Part shown: positions 1-8,160 of the stretch, piece by piece
How positions within the stretch are numbered: the first letter of the stretch is position 1
Layout of the letters: the number at the start of each line of letters is the position of its first letter
DNA from: Alcaligenaceae bacterium SAGV5
Lineage (GTDB): Bacteria; Pseudomonadota; Gammaproteobacteria; Burkholderiales; Burkholderiaceae_B
Length of the DNA stretch: 64,000 bases
Direction: 5' to 3'
NCBI GenBank assembly: GCA_009360345.1
Contig: SPDP01000002.1
Location: 372,001 to 436,000, forward strand
Made by a program: the position numbers and the translations under genes
Notes under the pieces: generated by a model
What the model was told of the DNA's origin: nothing
Databases searched by the model: none
Seen by the model: the letters and a program-made list of their open reading frames with translations, nothing else

Positions 1-53
1 TCGTTCAAGGCTTCGGGCGCGGTAGTGTAGTGCCCATGGCAATCGATGATCAT
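1..53 (-). CDS. 5' end of a LigJ/GalB-like amidohydrolase (partial)
   Basis: Only the first 17 codons are inside the window (ATG at 53 reading leftward). They spell MIIDCHGHYTTAPEALN, with the early H-x-H metal motif. That N-terminus is characteristic, from memory, of amidohydrolase-fold 4-oxalomesaconate hydratases (LigJ/GalB), which act in protocatechuate/gallate 4,5-cleavage. The ATG overlaps the stop of the upstream amidohydrolase in an ATGA arrangement, so the two are translationally coupled. A LigK-like aldolase, the next enzyme in that pathway, lies nearby at 3254. The functional call rests on a short stretch plus context. Confidence 0.6.
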   Translation of the reverse strand, partial: MIIDCHGHYTTAPEALN

Positions 54-952
54 GCGGACTCCTTGTTCCTGTCGTCGTGAGTCGTGGCCGGGCCGGCATC
101 GGCCCGTAATGCCGGATAGAGGCGTTCCGCCGTCCGGTGGAAGATCCATGCGAGGTCATCGCCGCCCGCCCAGGCCAGCGCCTGTTGCGCTTCCTCCAGG
201 AGGGTCTTCAGCGATCCCGCCGTGGCGGGGAAATTCGAACCCCAGGCGATGCGCGAGGCGCCGAACTCGGCCAGCGCGCGCGAGAAAAAGGACTGCGGGC
301 TGGCCTGGCCCAGGCGCGCCTTGCCCAGGATGACCGGCGTCAGCTTCAAATAAACGTTCGGGTGGGCCGCCAGGCGGAACAGCTCCTGCGCCGACGCATA
401 GGGCGGCCCCTCGTCCAGCGGCAGGGCGAAGAAATGGTCGAGGACGATGGGCACGCGCGGATAGCGTGCCAGCAGCACGCGCAGTTGCGGCACCCCGGCG
501 ATGCGCATCTGCACGCACACCGGCAGCCCCAGGTCGGCCGCGCAGTCCCATGCGGGAAAGCTGCGCGGATCGTCCAGGCCGGGCATCTGCCCCTCCACGG
601 TGCTGCCCGCGGTGAACAGGCGCAGCCCCGTCAGCCCGCTGCCCGCCCAGTGTCGAATGCGCGCGGGCGCGTCCTCCGCCAGCATGTCCACGGAAAAAAC
701 GCCGGTGAAACGATCGGGATGCGCCGCCACCGCATCGGCGACATAGCTGTTGTCGTAGCCATAGCAGGTCGAGGCCTGCACGATGGCGGCCCGGGCAACG
801 CCTGCCTCGTCCATGGCCCGCAGCAATTGCTCCGTGCTGGCGGGCCGCTCCTGCGACCATGACGACTGCCGGCCCCAGAGCGGGTCGCGCGGGTAGGCCT
901 GGGTATCGGTGCTGATGATGTGCGGGTGGATATCTACGACTCTGCGCTTCAT
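50..952 (-). CDS. TIM-barrel metal-dependent amidohydrolase (LigI/COG3618-like)
   Basis: A 300-residue protein of the amidohydrolase superfamily. H9-P-H11 near the N-terminus is the beta-1 metal motif, LDH at about 171-173 is the central histidine strand, and GSNFPA at about 238-243 corresponds to the usual C-terminal Asp-containing loop, with Asn in place of Asp. The length fits lactonase/decarboxylase members such as 2-pyrone-4,6-dicarboxylate lactonase. It is clearly paralogous to the product of 5136-5990, with the same VDIHPHIIS start and VFSVDML and GSNFP blocks. It lies 43 bp after a Bug receptor gene and overlaps the next gene by four bases, so it is the middle gene of a minus-strand operon. 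The substrate is unknown; a carboxylated ring-cleavage intermediate is inferred from neighbours. Confidence 0.8.
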   Translation of the reverse strand: MKRRVVDIHPHIISTDTQAYPRDPLWGRQSSWSQERPASTEQLLRAMDEAGVARAAIVQASTCYGYDNSYVADAVAAHPDRFTGVFSVDMLAEDAPARIRHWAGSGLTGLRLFTAGSTVEGQMPGLDDPRSFPAWDCAADLGLPVCVQMRIAGVPQLRVLLARYPRVPIVLDHFFALPLDEGPPYASAQELFRLAAHPNVYLKLTPVILGKARLGQASPQSFFSRALAEFGASRIAWGSNFPATAGSLKTLLEEAQQALAWAGGDDLAWIFHRTAERLYPALRADAGPATTHDDRNKESA

Positions 953-995
953 GCGATGCCTGTCCTGGATGACGGGTTGGGATCTGGATCCCGGC

Positions 996-1976
996 CTATT
1001 GCAGCGGGATTTCGGCGGTCTCGATCACGGTTTTCCACTTCGCGGCGTCGCGCTCGATGCGTTCGGTCATCTCGGCCGGCGTGCTGGCGCTGCCCACGTA
1101 GCCCATGGCTTGCAGCGAGGCCTGGACTTCGGGCGACTCCACCGCCGCGCGGATCTCGCGCGCAAGGCGCTCGACCACCGGCGCGGGCGTGGCCGCCGGC
1201 ACGCTGATACCGGCCCAGGACGATGCCTCGAAACCCGGCACGCCGCTTTCCGCCACCGTGGGCACGTCCGGCAGGCCCGGAAAACGCCGGGCGGACGTCA
1301 CGCCTATGGCCTTGATGCTGCCCGCCGACAACTGGCCCAGGATGGGCGACAGCACTTCGAACGCCACCTGCACATCGCCGGCACGCACGGCCGCGATCAT
1401 GTCGCCCGTGGTCTTGTACGGAATGCTGACGGCATCGATGCCGGCCATGGACTTGAACAGCTCGGCGGCCAGATGCTGGGTGCTGCCTATGCGCGACGTG
1501 CCGATGTTGAGCTTGCCGGGATTGGCCTTGGCGTAGGCGATCACATCGGCCACGGACGTGAATCTCGAGTTGCCGTCGGTGACCAGCCCCAGGTCGAACG
1601 AGGCGATGGAGGAGACATGGCGGAAATCGCGTGACAGGCTGTAGGGCAGGCTCTTGAACAGCACGGAACTGATGGCGGTGCCGTTCCCCGTCAGCAGTGC
1701 CGTATAACCATCGGGACGCGCCTGGGCCACCGCCACGGCCGCGGCCGCCGCGCCAGCGCCCGGCTTGTTCTCGATCACCACCGGCTGGCCGATGCGCGCC
1801 GACATGCCCTGCGCCACCTTGCGCGTGACGAGATCTCCCGCGCCCCCGGGACCGAAAGCCACGACGATGGTGATCGGCTTGGAAGGATAAGGCTGGCCCT
1901 GGGCGCACGCGCCCGCCGCGGCCAGCGCGAGCACCGCCGCCCCGGCCGCTCGGGCAGGGATATTCCTGGGTTGCAT
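996..1976 (-). CDS. Bug/TctC-family periplasmic solute receptor
   Basis: A 326-residue tripartite tricarboxylate transporter substrate receptor. The ATG at 1976 is chosen because AGGAG lies just upstream and a signal peptide follows at once (hydrophobic AAVLALAAAGACA, cleavage before QGQPYPSKPI). An earlier in-frame ATG at 2069 would put 31 charged residues before the signal. Family hallmarks are the YPSKPITIVV start of the mature protein, the glycine loop GPGGAGD, and the ANPGKLNIGTS and DVPTVAESG blocks. It is first gene of the minus operon with the two amidohydrolases and divergent from another Bug gene. No TctA/TctB membrane genes are in the window, so it is an orphan receptor, as is common in Bordetella and relatives. 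Confidence 0.9.
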   Translation of the reverse strand: MQPRNIPARAAGAAVLALAAAGACAQGQPYPSKPITIVVAFGPGGAGDLVTRKVAQGMSARIGQPVVIENKPGAGAAAAAVAVAQARPDGYTALLTGNGTAISSVLFKSLPYSLSRDFRHVSSIASFDLGLVTDGNSRFTSVADVIAYAKANPGKLNIGTSRIGSTQHLAAELFKSMAGIDAVSIPYKTTGDMIAAVRAGDVQVAFEVLSPILGQLSAGSIKAIGVTSARRFPGLPDVPTVAESGVPGFEASSWAGISVPAATPAPVVERLAREIRAAVESPEVQASLQAMGYVGSASTPAEMTERIERDAAKWKTVIETAEIPLQ

Positions 1977-2071
1977 GACGTCTCCTGGGTCTTTTGGTCT
2001 TCTGGTCTGGTGCGGGGCGCCGGGCCCGCGCAGGCATTCCGCATTCTGCCGGCGGCCAGGCGTGCGCACCC

Positions 2072-2171
2072 ATTGAGTAATGCTTCCGCTGACTTGAGGA
2101 AACGCTCAACCCCCGCCGTCCCGCGCGGCCGCCTTAACCAACCGCTCAACCCCGCGGAAGTTTTACTCAAT
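2072..2171. promoter_or_regulatory. Intergenic dyad between divergent Bug operons
   Basis: A perfect 9-bp inverted repeat, ATTGAGTAA at 2072-2080 and TTACTCAAT at 2163-2171, brackets two direct copies of a CGCTCAACCCC-like block (near 2104 and 2144). The arrangement suits a regulator controlling both divergent promoters. The octamer TTGAGTAA also occurs at 10258-10265, upstream of the second LysR gene. Function is inferred. Confidence 0.35.
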
Positions 2172-2252
2172 AGACCCCGTGGCGCCTCGCGTGCAACCAT
2201 CCCCGGCAGTACGACATCGGCGGCCCTGCACGCCGGGACAAGGAGACTAGTC

Positions 2253-3242
2253 GTGACATTCCCCGTATTGCGAATCCGGCGGTACCCCGCCGTCATCGTT
2301 GCCGCCGCGCTGTCGGCCGGCATCCTCTCTCCCGCCTCGGCGGCCGATTATCCAGAGCGGCCGATCCGGATGTACCTGCCCTACGGCGCGGGCGGCATCG
2401 GCGACCTGACGGCGCGCGTGGTCACGCAGAAGGTCAGCGAGATCCTGGGGCAGCAGATCGTGATCGACAACAAGCCCAGCGCGGGCGGCGTGCAGTCGTT
2501 CCAGGCCGGCCTGCAGGCGCCCGCCGACGGCTACACGCTCGTGCAGGGCGGCAACGGCACGGCCATCACCCAGACGCTGGTCAAGGACCTGCCCTACAGC
2601 ATCGTGGACGACTTCACCCAGGTCGCCACGCTGTCCAGGTTCAACCTGATCCTGACGGTCAAGCCCGATTCGCGCTTTCGCAACCTCACGGAGCTGATCG
2701 CCTATGCCAAGGCCAACCCCGGCAAGCTGAGCCTGGGCACCACCAACGTCGGCTCGAGCCAGCACCTGGGCGCCGAGTTGTTCAAATCGGTGGCGGGCAT
2801 CAAGGCCGAGACCATTCCCTACAAGACCAGTGCCGCGCTGCTGACCGGCGTGCGCTCCGGCGACATCGACGTGGGCTTCGACTTCGTGCCGCCCATGCTG
2901 TCCTCGATCAAGAGCGGCGCGGTGCGCGCGCTGGCCATCGCGGCCGACGGCCGCAACCCCAACCTGCCGGACGTGCCGACCACCGCCGAAAGCGGCCTGG
3001 ACGGCTACGTGGTCGCGTCGTGGAACGGCGTATCGATCCGCCAGGGCACGCCGCGCGCCATCATCGACAAGCTCAACCGGGCCTTCGTGGCCGCCGTCAC
3101 TTCGCCCGAAGTCGCGCAGAAGCTGCGCGAGATGAATTCCGAACCCTACGCCCTGGGCGTGGACGAAGCGCGCGCCCTGATGAAGGCCGACATCGCCAAA
3201 TGGAAGGCGGTGATCGAGAAAGCGAACATCCCCATCAACTGA
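2253..3242 (+). CDS. Bug/TctC-family periplasmic solute receptor
   Basis: A 329-residue orphan receptor. I place the start at the GTG at 2253: AAGGAG sits at 2240-2245 and a signal peptide follows (RIRRYPAVIVAAALSAG ending ASAAD). The open frame extends upstream to 1971 but that part would precede the signal sequence. The mature protein begins with DYPERPIRMYLPYGAGG and carries the LSLGTTNVGSSQH and DVPTTAESG family blocks. It heads the plus-strand operon leading into the LigK-like aldolase, whose start is 11 bp downstream. Ligand unknown; from the operon a di- or tricarboxylated aromatic or its cleavage product is plausible. Confidence 0.9.
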   Translation: MTFPVLRIRRYPAVIVAAALSAGILSPASAADYPERPIRMYLPYGAGGIGDLTARVVTQKVSEILGQQIVIDNKPSAGGVQSFQAGLQAPADGYTLVQGGNGTAITQTLVKDLPYSIVDDFTQVATLSRFNLILTVKPDSRFRNLTELIAYAKANPGKLSLGTTNVGSSQHLGAELFKSVAGIKAETIPYKTSAALLTGVRSGDIDVGFDFVPPMLSSIKSGAVRALAIAADGRNPNLPDVPTTAESGLDGYVVASWNGVSIRQGTPRAIIDKLNRAFVAAVTSPEVAQKLREMNSEPYALGVDEARALMKADIAKWKAVIEKANIPIN

Positions 3243-3253
3243 ACGAGAGCAAC

Positions 3254-3940
3254 ATGAAGAACGTCGTCGTACGCAACATCCCGCGCGGCCCGCAGGACCT
3301 CATCGCCGAGTTGGCCGTGCACGGCGTGGCCACCGTGCACGAGGCCATGGGACGAGCCGGCCTGATGGCGCCGTACCTGCGCCCCATCTACGCCGGCGCC
3401 AGCATCGCCGGTTCCGCCGTGACCGCGCTGACCGCGCCGGGCGACAACTGGATGCTGCACGCGGCCATCGAGCAATGCCGGCCGGGCGACATCCTGGTGG
3501 TGGGCGTCATGTGCGAGAACACCGACGGCATGATCGGCGACCTGATCTGCACCTCGCTCAAGACGCGCGGCATCCAGGGCGTGGTCATCGACGCCGGCTG
3601 CCGGGACGTGCGCACCCTGACCGAGATGCGCTTTCCCGTGTGGTCGCGCGCCATTTCGGCGCGCGGCACGGTCAAGGCCACGCTGGGCCACGTCAACCTG
3701 CCGGTGGTATGCGCCGGCATGAACGTGGATCCGGGCGATGCCATCGTGGCGGACGACGATGGCGTGGTGGTCGTGCCCCGCCTGGAGATCGCCCGCACGC
3801 TGGAACTGGCGCGCCAGCGCACCGCCAAGGAAGAAAAATCGCGCGAGCGCTACCTGGCCGGCGAACTGTCGCTGGACGTGGCCAACATGCGCCAGGGCCT
3901 CGAGGCCGCCGGCCTCCTCTACGTCGACAATGAGATATGA
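3254..3940 (+). CDS. ligK: RraA-fold aldolase, 4-carboxy-4-hydroxy-2-oxoadipate aldolase type
   Basis: A 228-residue member of the RraA / class II HMG-CHA aldolase family. The acid-base and metal-binding signature G95-D96 and D113-AGC-R117-D118 is intact, followed by VKATLGHVN and the VADDDGVVVVP strand. Family members cleave 4-carboxy-4-hydroxy-2-oxoadipate to pyruvate and oxaloacetate, the last step of protocatechuate/gallate 4,5-cleavage. The length is typical. The LigJ-like start at the left edge supports this assignment, but the RraA fold also includes the RNase E inhibitor and oxaloacetate decarboxylases, so substrate specificity is inferred. It sits between a Bug gene and a decarboxylase-like gene in one plus-strand operon. 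Confidence 0.75.
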   Translation: MKNVVVRNIPRGPQDLIAELAVHGVATVHEAMGRAGLMAPYLRPIYAGASIAGSAVTALTAPGDNWMLHAAIEQCRPGDILVVGVMCENTDGMIGDLICTSLKTRGIQGVVIDAGCRDVRTLTEMRFPVWSRAISARGTVKATLGHVNLPVVCAGMNVDPGDAIVADDDGVVVVPRLEIARTLELARQRTAKEEKSRERYLAGELSLDVANMRQGLEAAGLLYVDNEI

Positions 3941-4010
3941 CCCCCCCTACGCCCTTCGGGCGCCCCCCAGGGGGCGACGCTGGCGGACCGGCGGAGCCGG
4001 ATCCGCGGCG
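3941..4010. repeat. GC-rich tandem hairpin element after the aldolase gene
   Basis: Three adjacent dyads follow the stop codon: GCCC-TTC-GGGC at 3951-3961, CGCCCCC-CA-GGGGGCG at 3961-3976, and CGGA-CCGGC-GGA-GCCGG-A-TCCG at 3984-4005. There is no T-tract, so this is more likely a REP-like intergenic repeat or a processing/attenuation hairpin than a classical terminator. Similar CCCAGGGGGCGACGCT-type intergenic motifs are, to my recollection, common in Bordetella and related genomes. Confidence 0.5.
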
Positions 4011-4101
4011 TCCTCGGCCGCGTGACATCCGTTTCATCCCATGCGGGCCATAGGTAACTGACACGTCGCACCATTCCCGCCTTCCCTCCGACCAAGCAGC
4101 C

Positions 4102-5088
4102 ATGACATCCAAGCAGCCCCTTCCCCTGAAGATCGCCATCGCCACCTACGGCCACACCGCGGCGCTCAAGCGCGGCGACGTTCCCATCGACGGCGTCCAG
4201 CCGGACTTCGTCGAGATCAAGCCCATCATCGCGGCCTTCCGGCGCATGGTGCGCGACGTCGAGTTCGACGTCTGCGAAATGGCCCCCGCCACCTACATGA
4301 TCGCCCGCGAGGCTGGCGCCCCGTTCAAGGCCCTGCCCGTCTTCATCTTCCGCCGCTTCCACCATGCCGGCCTGGTCTACCGCGACGACGCCGGCATCCG
4401 CGAGCCGCGCGACCTCGAAGGCAAGCGCGCGGGCGTGCGCGCCTATTCGGTCACCACCGGCATCTGGACGCGCGGCATCCTGACCAACGACTACGGCGTC
4501 GACAACTCGCGCATCACCTGGGTGGTGGACGACGAGGAACACGTCTCCTCGCTCCAGCTGCCGCCCAACGTCGAACAGGCCAGGGACGGCAAATCGCTGG
4601 TGGACCTGATGGCCAGCGGCTACCTGTCGGCCGCCTTCACCGACAACGCCGGCATCGGCCGCGCCGGCGCGCCGGCCGACGGCTGGCAGGCGGGCGGGCG
4701 GATCAAGCCGCCGGAATACCGCGAAATGTTCCCCGATGCCGACCGGCTCGAAGCCGAGTGGTACCGCAAGACCGGCATCTACCCCGTGCACGGCCTGATC
4801 ACCGTCAAGGACGAAGTGCTGGCCAAGCACCCGTGGGTGGGCAAGGCCCTGTACGACGCCTTCCTGGCCTCGAAGAACATCTACTTGCGCCAGCTGGCCG
4901 CCGGCGAATCGGTGTCGGACAAGGACGAGCACTACCGCGCCATGGGCCGCATCGTGGGCGACCCCCTGCCCTACGGCATCGAGGCCAACCGGCCGTCCAT
5001 CGAAGCCATGATGAATTACTGCCACCAGCAAGGCCTGCTCAAGAAGCGCTACGCCGTCGACGACATGTTCATCGACGTCGGCGCCTGA
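4102..5088 (+). CDS. 4,5-dihydroxyphthalate decarboxylase-like protein
   Basis: A 328-residue cytosolic protein (no signal peptide) of the 4,5-dihydroxyphthalate decarboxylase (Pht5-like) family, which has a periplasmic-binding-protein type fold. Recognisable segments are FDVCEMAPATYM (about 54-65), FRRFHHAGLVYR (about 83-94), GKRAGVRAYSVTTGIWTRGIL and YGIEANRPSIEAMM near the end. The family removes a carboxylate from dihydroxyphthalate to give protocatechuate. A paralogue lies at 5995-6891, with an amidohydrolase gene between. The hairpin element at 3941-4010 precedes this gene, so expression may be partly uncoupled from the aldolase. Actual substrate unknown. Confidence 0.75.
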   Translation: MTSKQPLPLKIAIATYGHTAALKRGDVPIDGVQPDFVEIKPIIAAFRRMVRDVEFDVCEMAPATYMIAREAGAPFKALPVFIFRRFHHAGLVYRDDAGIREPRDLEGKRAGVRAYSVTTGIWTRGILTNDYGVDNSRITWVVDDEEHVSSLQLPPNVEQARDGKSLVDLMASGYLSAAFTDNAGIGRAGAPADGWQAGGRIKPPEYREMFPDADRLEAEWYRKTGIYPVHGLITVKDEVLAKHPWVGKALYDAFLASKNIYLRQLAAGESVSDKDEHYRAMGRIVGDPLPYGIEANRPSIEAMMNYCHQQGLLKKRYAVDDMFIDVGA

Positions 5089-5135
5089 CCCGGCGCGGCC
5101 CTCCCGACGACATCCACCCTTTGCGCGACACCGCC

Positions 5136-5990
5136 ATGACCACACGCCTGATCGACATCCATCCGCACATCATCTCGCCCGACACCACCCGCTATCCGCT
5201 CGACCCGCTGGGCGGCGAGCGCTCGGGCTGGTCCGCCACCCGGCCCGCCACCTTCGAACAGTACGCCGCCGCCATGGACGCCGCCGGCATCGACAAGGCC
5301 GCCATCGTCCACTCGTCGACCACCTACGGCTTCGACAACGCCTACGTGGCCGACTCGGTCGCCGAGCAGCCCAAGCGCTTCGCCGGCGTCTACTCGGTCG
5401 ACATGCTCGCGCCCGACGCCACGCAGAAGATCCGCTACTGGACCGGACGCGGCCTGGCCGGGCTGCGCATTTTCACCACCGGCAGCACCATGCCGGGCCA
5501 GGCGCCCACGCTGGAAGACCCCGCCCTGCATCCGGCTTGGCGCCTGGCGGGAGAACTGGACATCCCCGTGTGCGTCCAGATCACCAAGGCCGCCATCCCG
5601 GCGCTGGAGAAGCTGCTGACCGCTTTCCCCGACACCCTCGCCATCGTCGACCACATGATGAAGCCGGACATCACCAGCGGCCCGCCCTATGCCGGCGCCC
5701 AGCACTTGTTCGACCTGGCCCGCTTCAAGAACCTGTACCTCAAGCTCAGCAGCCGCAACACCGAGTCCGCGTATTCCGGCAAGGCCACCCCCGAAACCTT
5801 CTTCGGCCGCGTGGTCCAGGAATTCGGCGCCGACCGCATCGCCTGGGGCTCCAACTTCCCCGCCGCCGAGGACAGCCTGGCCGACATCGTCAAGGCGTTC
5901 AAGGACTACATCGCCTTCCTGCCCGCCGCCGACCAGCACTGGATCATGGCCGGCACCGCGCAGAAGCTCTACCCCGTGCTGAAGGACTGA
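5136..5990 (+). CDS. TIM-barrel metal-dependent amidohydrolase, paralogue of the 50-952 product
   Basis: 284 residues starting MTTRLIDIHPHIIS, with H9-P-H11 as the first metal motif, IVDHMMKP in the middle and AWGSNFPAA near the C-terminus. The start at ATG 5136 removes a long, charged in-frame extension that is a shadow of the preceding gene. Extensive similarity to the minus-strand amidohydrolase indicates a duplication within this island. The gene lies between the two decarboxylase-like genes with four bases to the next start, so all three are probably co-translated. Likely a hydrolase, lactonase or decarboxylase of the COG3618 group; substrate not determinable from sequence. Confidence 0.8.
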   Translation: MTTRLIDIHPHIISPDTTRYPLDPLGGERSGWSATRPATFEQYAAAMDAAGIDKAAIVHSSTTYGFDNAYVADSVAEQPKRFAGVYSVDMLAPDATQKIRYWTGRGLAGLRIFTTGSTMPGQAPTLEDPALHPAWRLAGELDIPVCVQITKAAIPALEKLLTAFPDTLAIVDHMMKPDITSGPPYAGAQHLFDLARFKNLYLKLSSRNTESAYSGKATPETFFGRVVQEFGADRIAWGSNFPAAEDSLADIVKAFKDYIAFLPAADQHWIMAGTAQKLYPVLKD

Positions 5991-5994
5991 CCCC

Positions 5995-6891
5995 ATGACC
6001 ACCGCACACGCCACGCGCGTCACGCTGAAAACCAACCTGGCCGACTCGCCGGTCGCCGCGGCCATGAAGGACGGCCGCATCGCCTCGGACATCGTCCAGC
6101 TCGACTTTTGCGGCCCCAAGACCGCGCACGACGGCTTCAAGCCGATGATCCGCGACAACGCCTTCGACGCGGGCGAACTGGCCATCGTCACCTACCTCCA
6201 GGCCAAGGCCTACGGCAAGCCGTACGTGATCCTGCCCGCCCCCATGGTCGGCCGCTTCCAGCACCACTGCATAGGCTTCAACAAGGAACTCGGCCACCTC
6301 GACCCCAAGGACATCGAAGGCAAGAAAGTGGGCGTGCGCACCTATGCGCAGACCACCGGCCTGTGGGTGCGCGGCATCCTGCAGCACGAATACGGCGTCG
6401 ATCCCAACAAGGTCGAGTGGTACACCGTGGACGAATCGCACCTGGCCGAATACCGCGACCCGCCCAATTGCCACATGCTGCCCAAGGGTTCGTCGATTCC
6501 CGAGATGATGCTGAACGGCGAACTGGCCGCCGCCATCCTCGGCAACGACATGCCCAAGGATCCGCGCGTGCAGACCCTGGTTCCCGAGCCCATCGCGGCC
6601 GCCAAGGCCTGGTACCAGCGCGAAGGCGTCGTGCCCATCAACCACGTCTTCGCCATCCACCAGGACATCACGCGCAAGCATCCCGAGGCCGTGCGCGAGA
6701 TCTACCGGATGATCGGGGAAAGCCGCGCGCTTGCCCCGGCCGCCGCGCTGGAAACCCTGCCGCCGCTGGGCCTGGAAGCCAACCGCAAAGGCCTGGAGAT
6801 GGCCATCGAGTGGTCGTACGAGCAGAAGATCATTCCGCGCCGGTTCACTGTGGACGAATTGTTCGACGACGTCACCGGCGCGCTGGATTGA
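5995..6891 (+). CDS. 4,5-dihydroxyphthalate decarboxylase-like protein, second copy
   Basis: 298 residues, same family as the 4102-5088 product. Shared blocks are GKKVGVRTYAQTTGLWVRGIL with EYGVD following, the FKPMIRDNAFDAGELAIVTYL segment, and a C-terminal LGLEANRKGLEMAIEWSYEQ. It lacks the first copy's roughly 20-residue N-terminal segment and its insertion near residue 190, suggesting divergence in substrate. Last gene of the plus operon; its 3' end overlaps the convergent cupin gene by 20 bp. Two different decarboxylase-like proteins in one operon could act on successive intermediates or form a heteromer; neither can be decided here. Confidence 0.75.
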   Translation: MTTAHATRVTLKTNLADSPVAAAMKDGRIASDIVQLDFCGPKTAHDGFKPMIRDNAFDAGELAIVTYLQAKAYGKPYVILPAPMVGRFQHHCIGFNKELGHLDPKDIEGKKVGVRTYAQTTGLWVRGILQHEYGVDPNKVEWYTVDESHLAEYRDPPNCHMLPKGSSIPEMMLNGELAAAILGNDMPKDPRVQTLVPEPIAAAKAWYQREGVVPINHVFAIHQDITRKHPEAVREIYRMIGESRALAPAAALETLPPLGLEANRKGLEMAIEWSYEQKIIPRRFTVDELFDDVTGALD

Positions 6892-7393
6892 CCGCCACCG
6901 CGGCGCGCAGGGCTTCATCCTGGTAGTTCAGCGCGCCGGGGCGGGACTTGCCCAGCATCACCTGGAAATAGACCGGCTCCAGGCTTGCGTTCAGATAGCC
7001 GTGCATGACGCCCGGCGGGCAGGAGACGCATTCCCAGGGGCCCAGACGGGTCTCGAACCGATTGCCGGCCGCGTCCTCCAGGAACACGTCCAGGAAGCCC
7101 CGCAGCACGAAGAACACTTCTTCCACTTCGTGGGTATGGGCGGCATTGCCCTGGCCGGGCGGCACGAACATGACGCTCAGGGTGAAGCCCAGCGGCGGGA
7201 TCACGCTGGGATCGCCATGCTTGGCGGATCCGCCCGCTCCGATGAAGCGATGCTGGGCGCGCCGGAAACCGTCGAGCTTCGCGTCTTCGAATGCCTCCCA
7301 GTCGGGTTTGCGGTCGCGGAAACGCGCCACCTGGCGCTGGCCGATCTGCTCGATACCCAGGTCCGTCGAGGGCGCCGTGGAAAGGGACGTCAT
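6872..7393 (-). CDS. Single-domain cupin protein
   Basis: 173 residues with both cupin motifs: PPGQGNAAHTHEVEEVFFVL gives the H-x-H-x(3)-E metal set, and GPWECVSCPPGVMHGYLNA supplies the second-motif histidine. The ATG at 7393 is preceded by AAGGAG. It overlaps the stop of the alpha/beta hydrolase in an ATGA, placing it third in the Bug-hydrolase-cupin operon. Small cupins in aromatic catabolism operons are often dioxygenases, isomerases or decarboxylases acting on carboxylated substrates; no specific activity can be assigned. The 3' end overlaps the convergent decarboxylase-like gene by 20 bp. Confidence 0.75.
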   Translation of the reverse strand: MTSLSTAPSTDLGIEQIGQRQVARFRDRKPDWEAFEDAKLDGFRRAQHRFIGAGGSAKHGDPSVIPPLGFTLSVMFVPPGQGNAAHTHEVEEVFFVLRGFLDVFLEDAAGNRFETRLGPWECVSCPPGVMHGYLNASLEPVYFQVMLGKSRPGALNYQDEALRAAVAVNPARR

Positions 7394-8139
7394 GGTGTTG
7401 CTCCTTGGTAGGGTCGGGATGGCAGGCCCGGGCTGTCGAGCCACTGCCTAAGCAATTGGGTCACCGCGCCGGGGTGCTCCAGCGTCGACAGATGCCCGCA
7501 GTCGCGCAATATGCGCAGATGGGAACCCGCGATGGCCCGAGCCAGGGCATGCTGGCTTTCCTGTGGCGCGATGGCGTCCTGGTCGCCACCGATGATCCAG
7601 GTCGGGCAGGCGATGTGCTCCAGCCTGTGGGCGATGGCCGGCCGGCTCATGTTGGCCTCCTGCTGGCGGATGAACACATCGACGCCCAATGACAGGGACA
7701 TGTCCCGGACGCCCTGCGCCAGCGCCGCGTCCCGCAGGGCTTGCGGACGCAGCAGGGCCGGCAGCAACTGCTCCACCAGCGCCGCGAAGTCCCGGCGGGC
7801 CAACTCGATCTGGGCGTTGCGGCGCTGGCGTCCCGCCTCGGTCTCCAGGGCATGGGCACGCGTGTTCAACAGGGCCAGCCGCTCGACTCGGTCGGGCGAA
7901 CGCAAGGCGGCAAGCGCCGCCAGGTAGCCTCCCATCGACAGCCCGGCCAGCGCGAACCGCTCGAACGGGACATCGGCCAGCATCCGCTCCACCGCCTCGG
8001 GCAGGCTGGCGGCGCGCGACAGGTCGGGAATCCAGATGTCGGCGCAGTCGTGCAGGCCGACTCGCTGGGGCGCCCACAGCACGTCGTTGCAGAGCAGGCC
8101 GGGAATGAGCACCAACGGGACGCGGACGTCGCGATTCAT
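7390..8139 (-). CDS. Alpha/beta-hydrolase fold esterase/lactonase
   Basis: 249 residues. The nucleophile elbow is GLSMGG, LIPGLLCN near the N-terminus is the oxyanion HG-like strand, and DCGHLSTLEHP contains the catalytic histidine; GGDQDAIAP probably carries the acid. No signal peptide, so cytosolic. In aromatic pathways this fold includes beta-ketoadipate enol-lactonases and meta-cleavage hydrolases, which fits the operon, but there is no diagnostic residue. The gene lies 21 bp after the Bug receptor gene and overlaps the cupin gene by 4 bp. Confidence 0.8.
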   Translation of the reverse strand: MNRDVRVPLVLIPGLLCNDVLWAPQRVGLHDCADIWIPDLSRAASLPEAVERMLADVPFERFALAGLSMGGYLAALAALRSPDRVERLALLNTRAHALETEAGRQRRNAQIELARRDFAALVEQLLPALLRPQALRDAALAQGVRDMSLSLGVDVFIRQQEANMSRPAIAHRLEHIACPTWIIGGDQDAIAPQESQHALARAIAGSHLRILRDCGHLSTLEHPGAVTQLLRQWLDSPGLPSRPYQGATP

Positions 8140-8160
8140 GGTGAAGCGCTCCGTGCCGGT

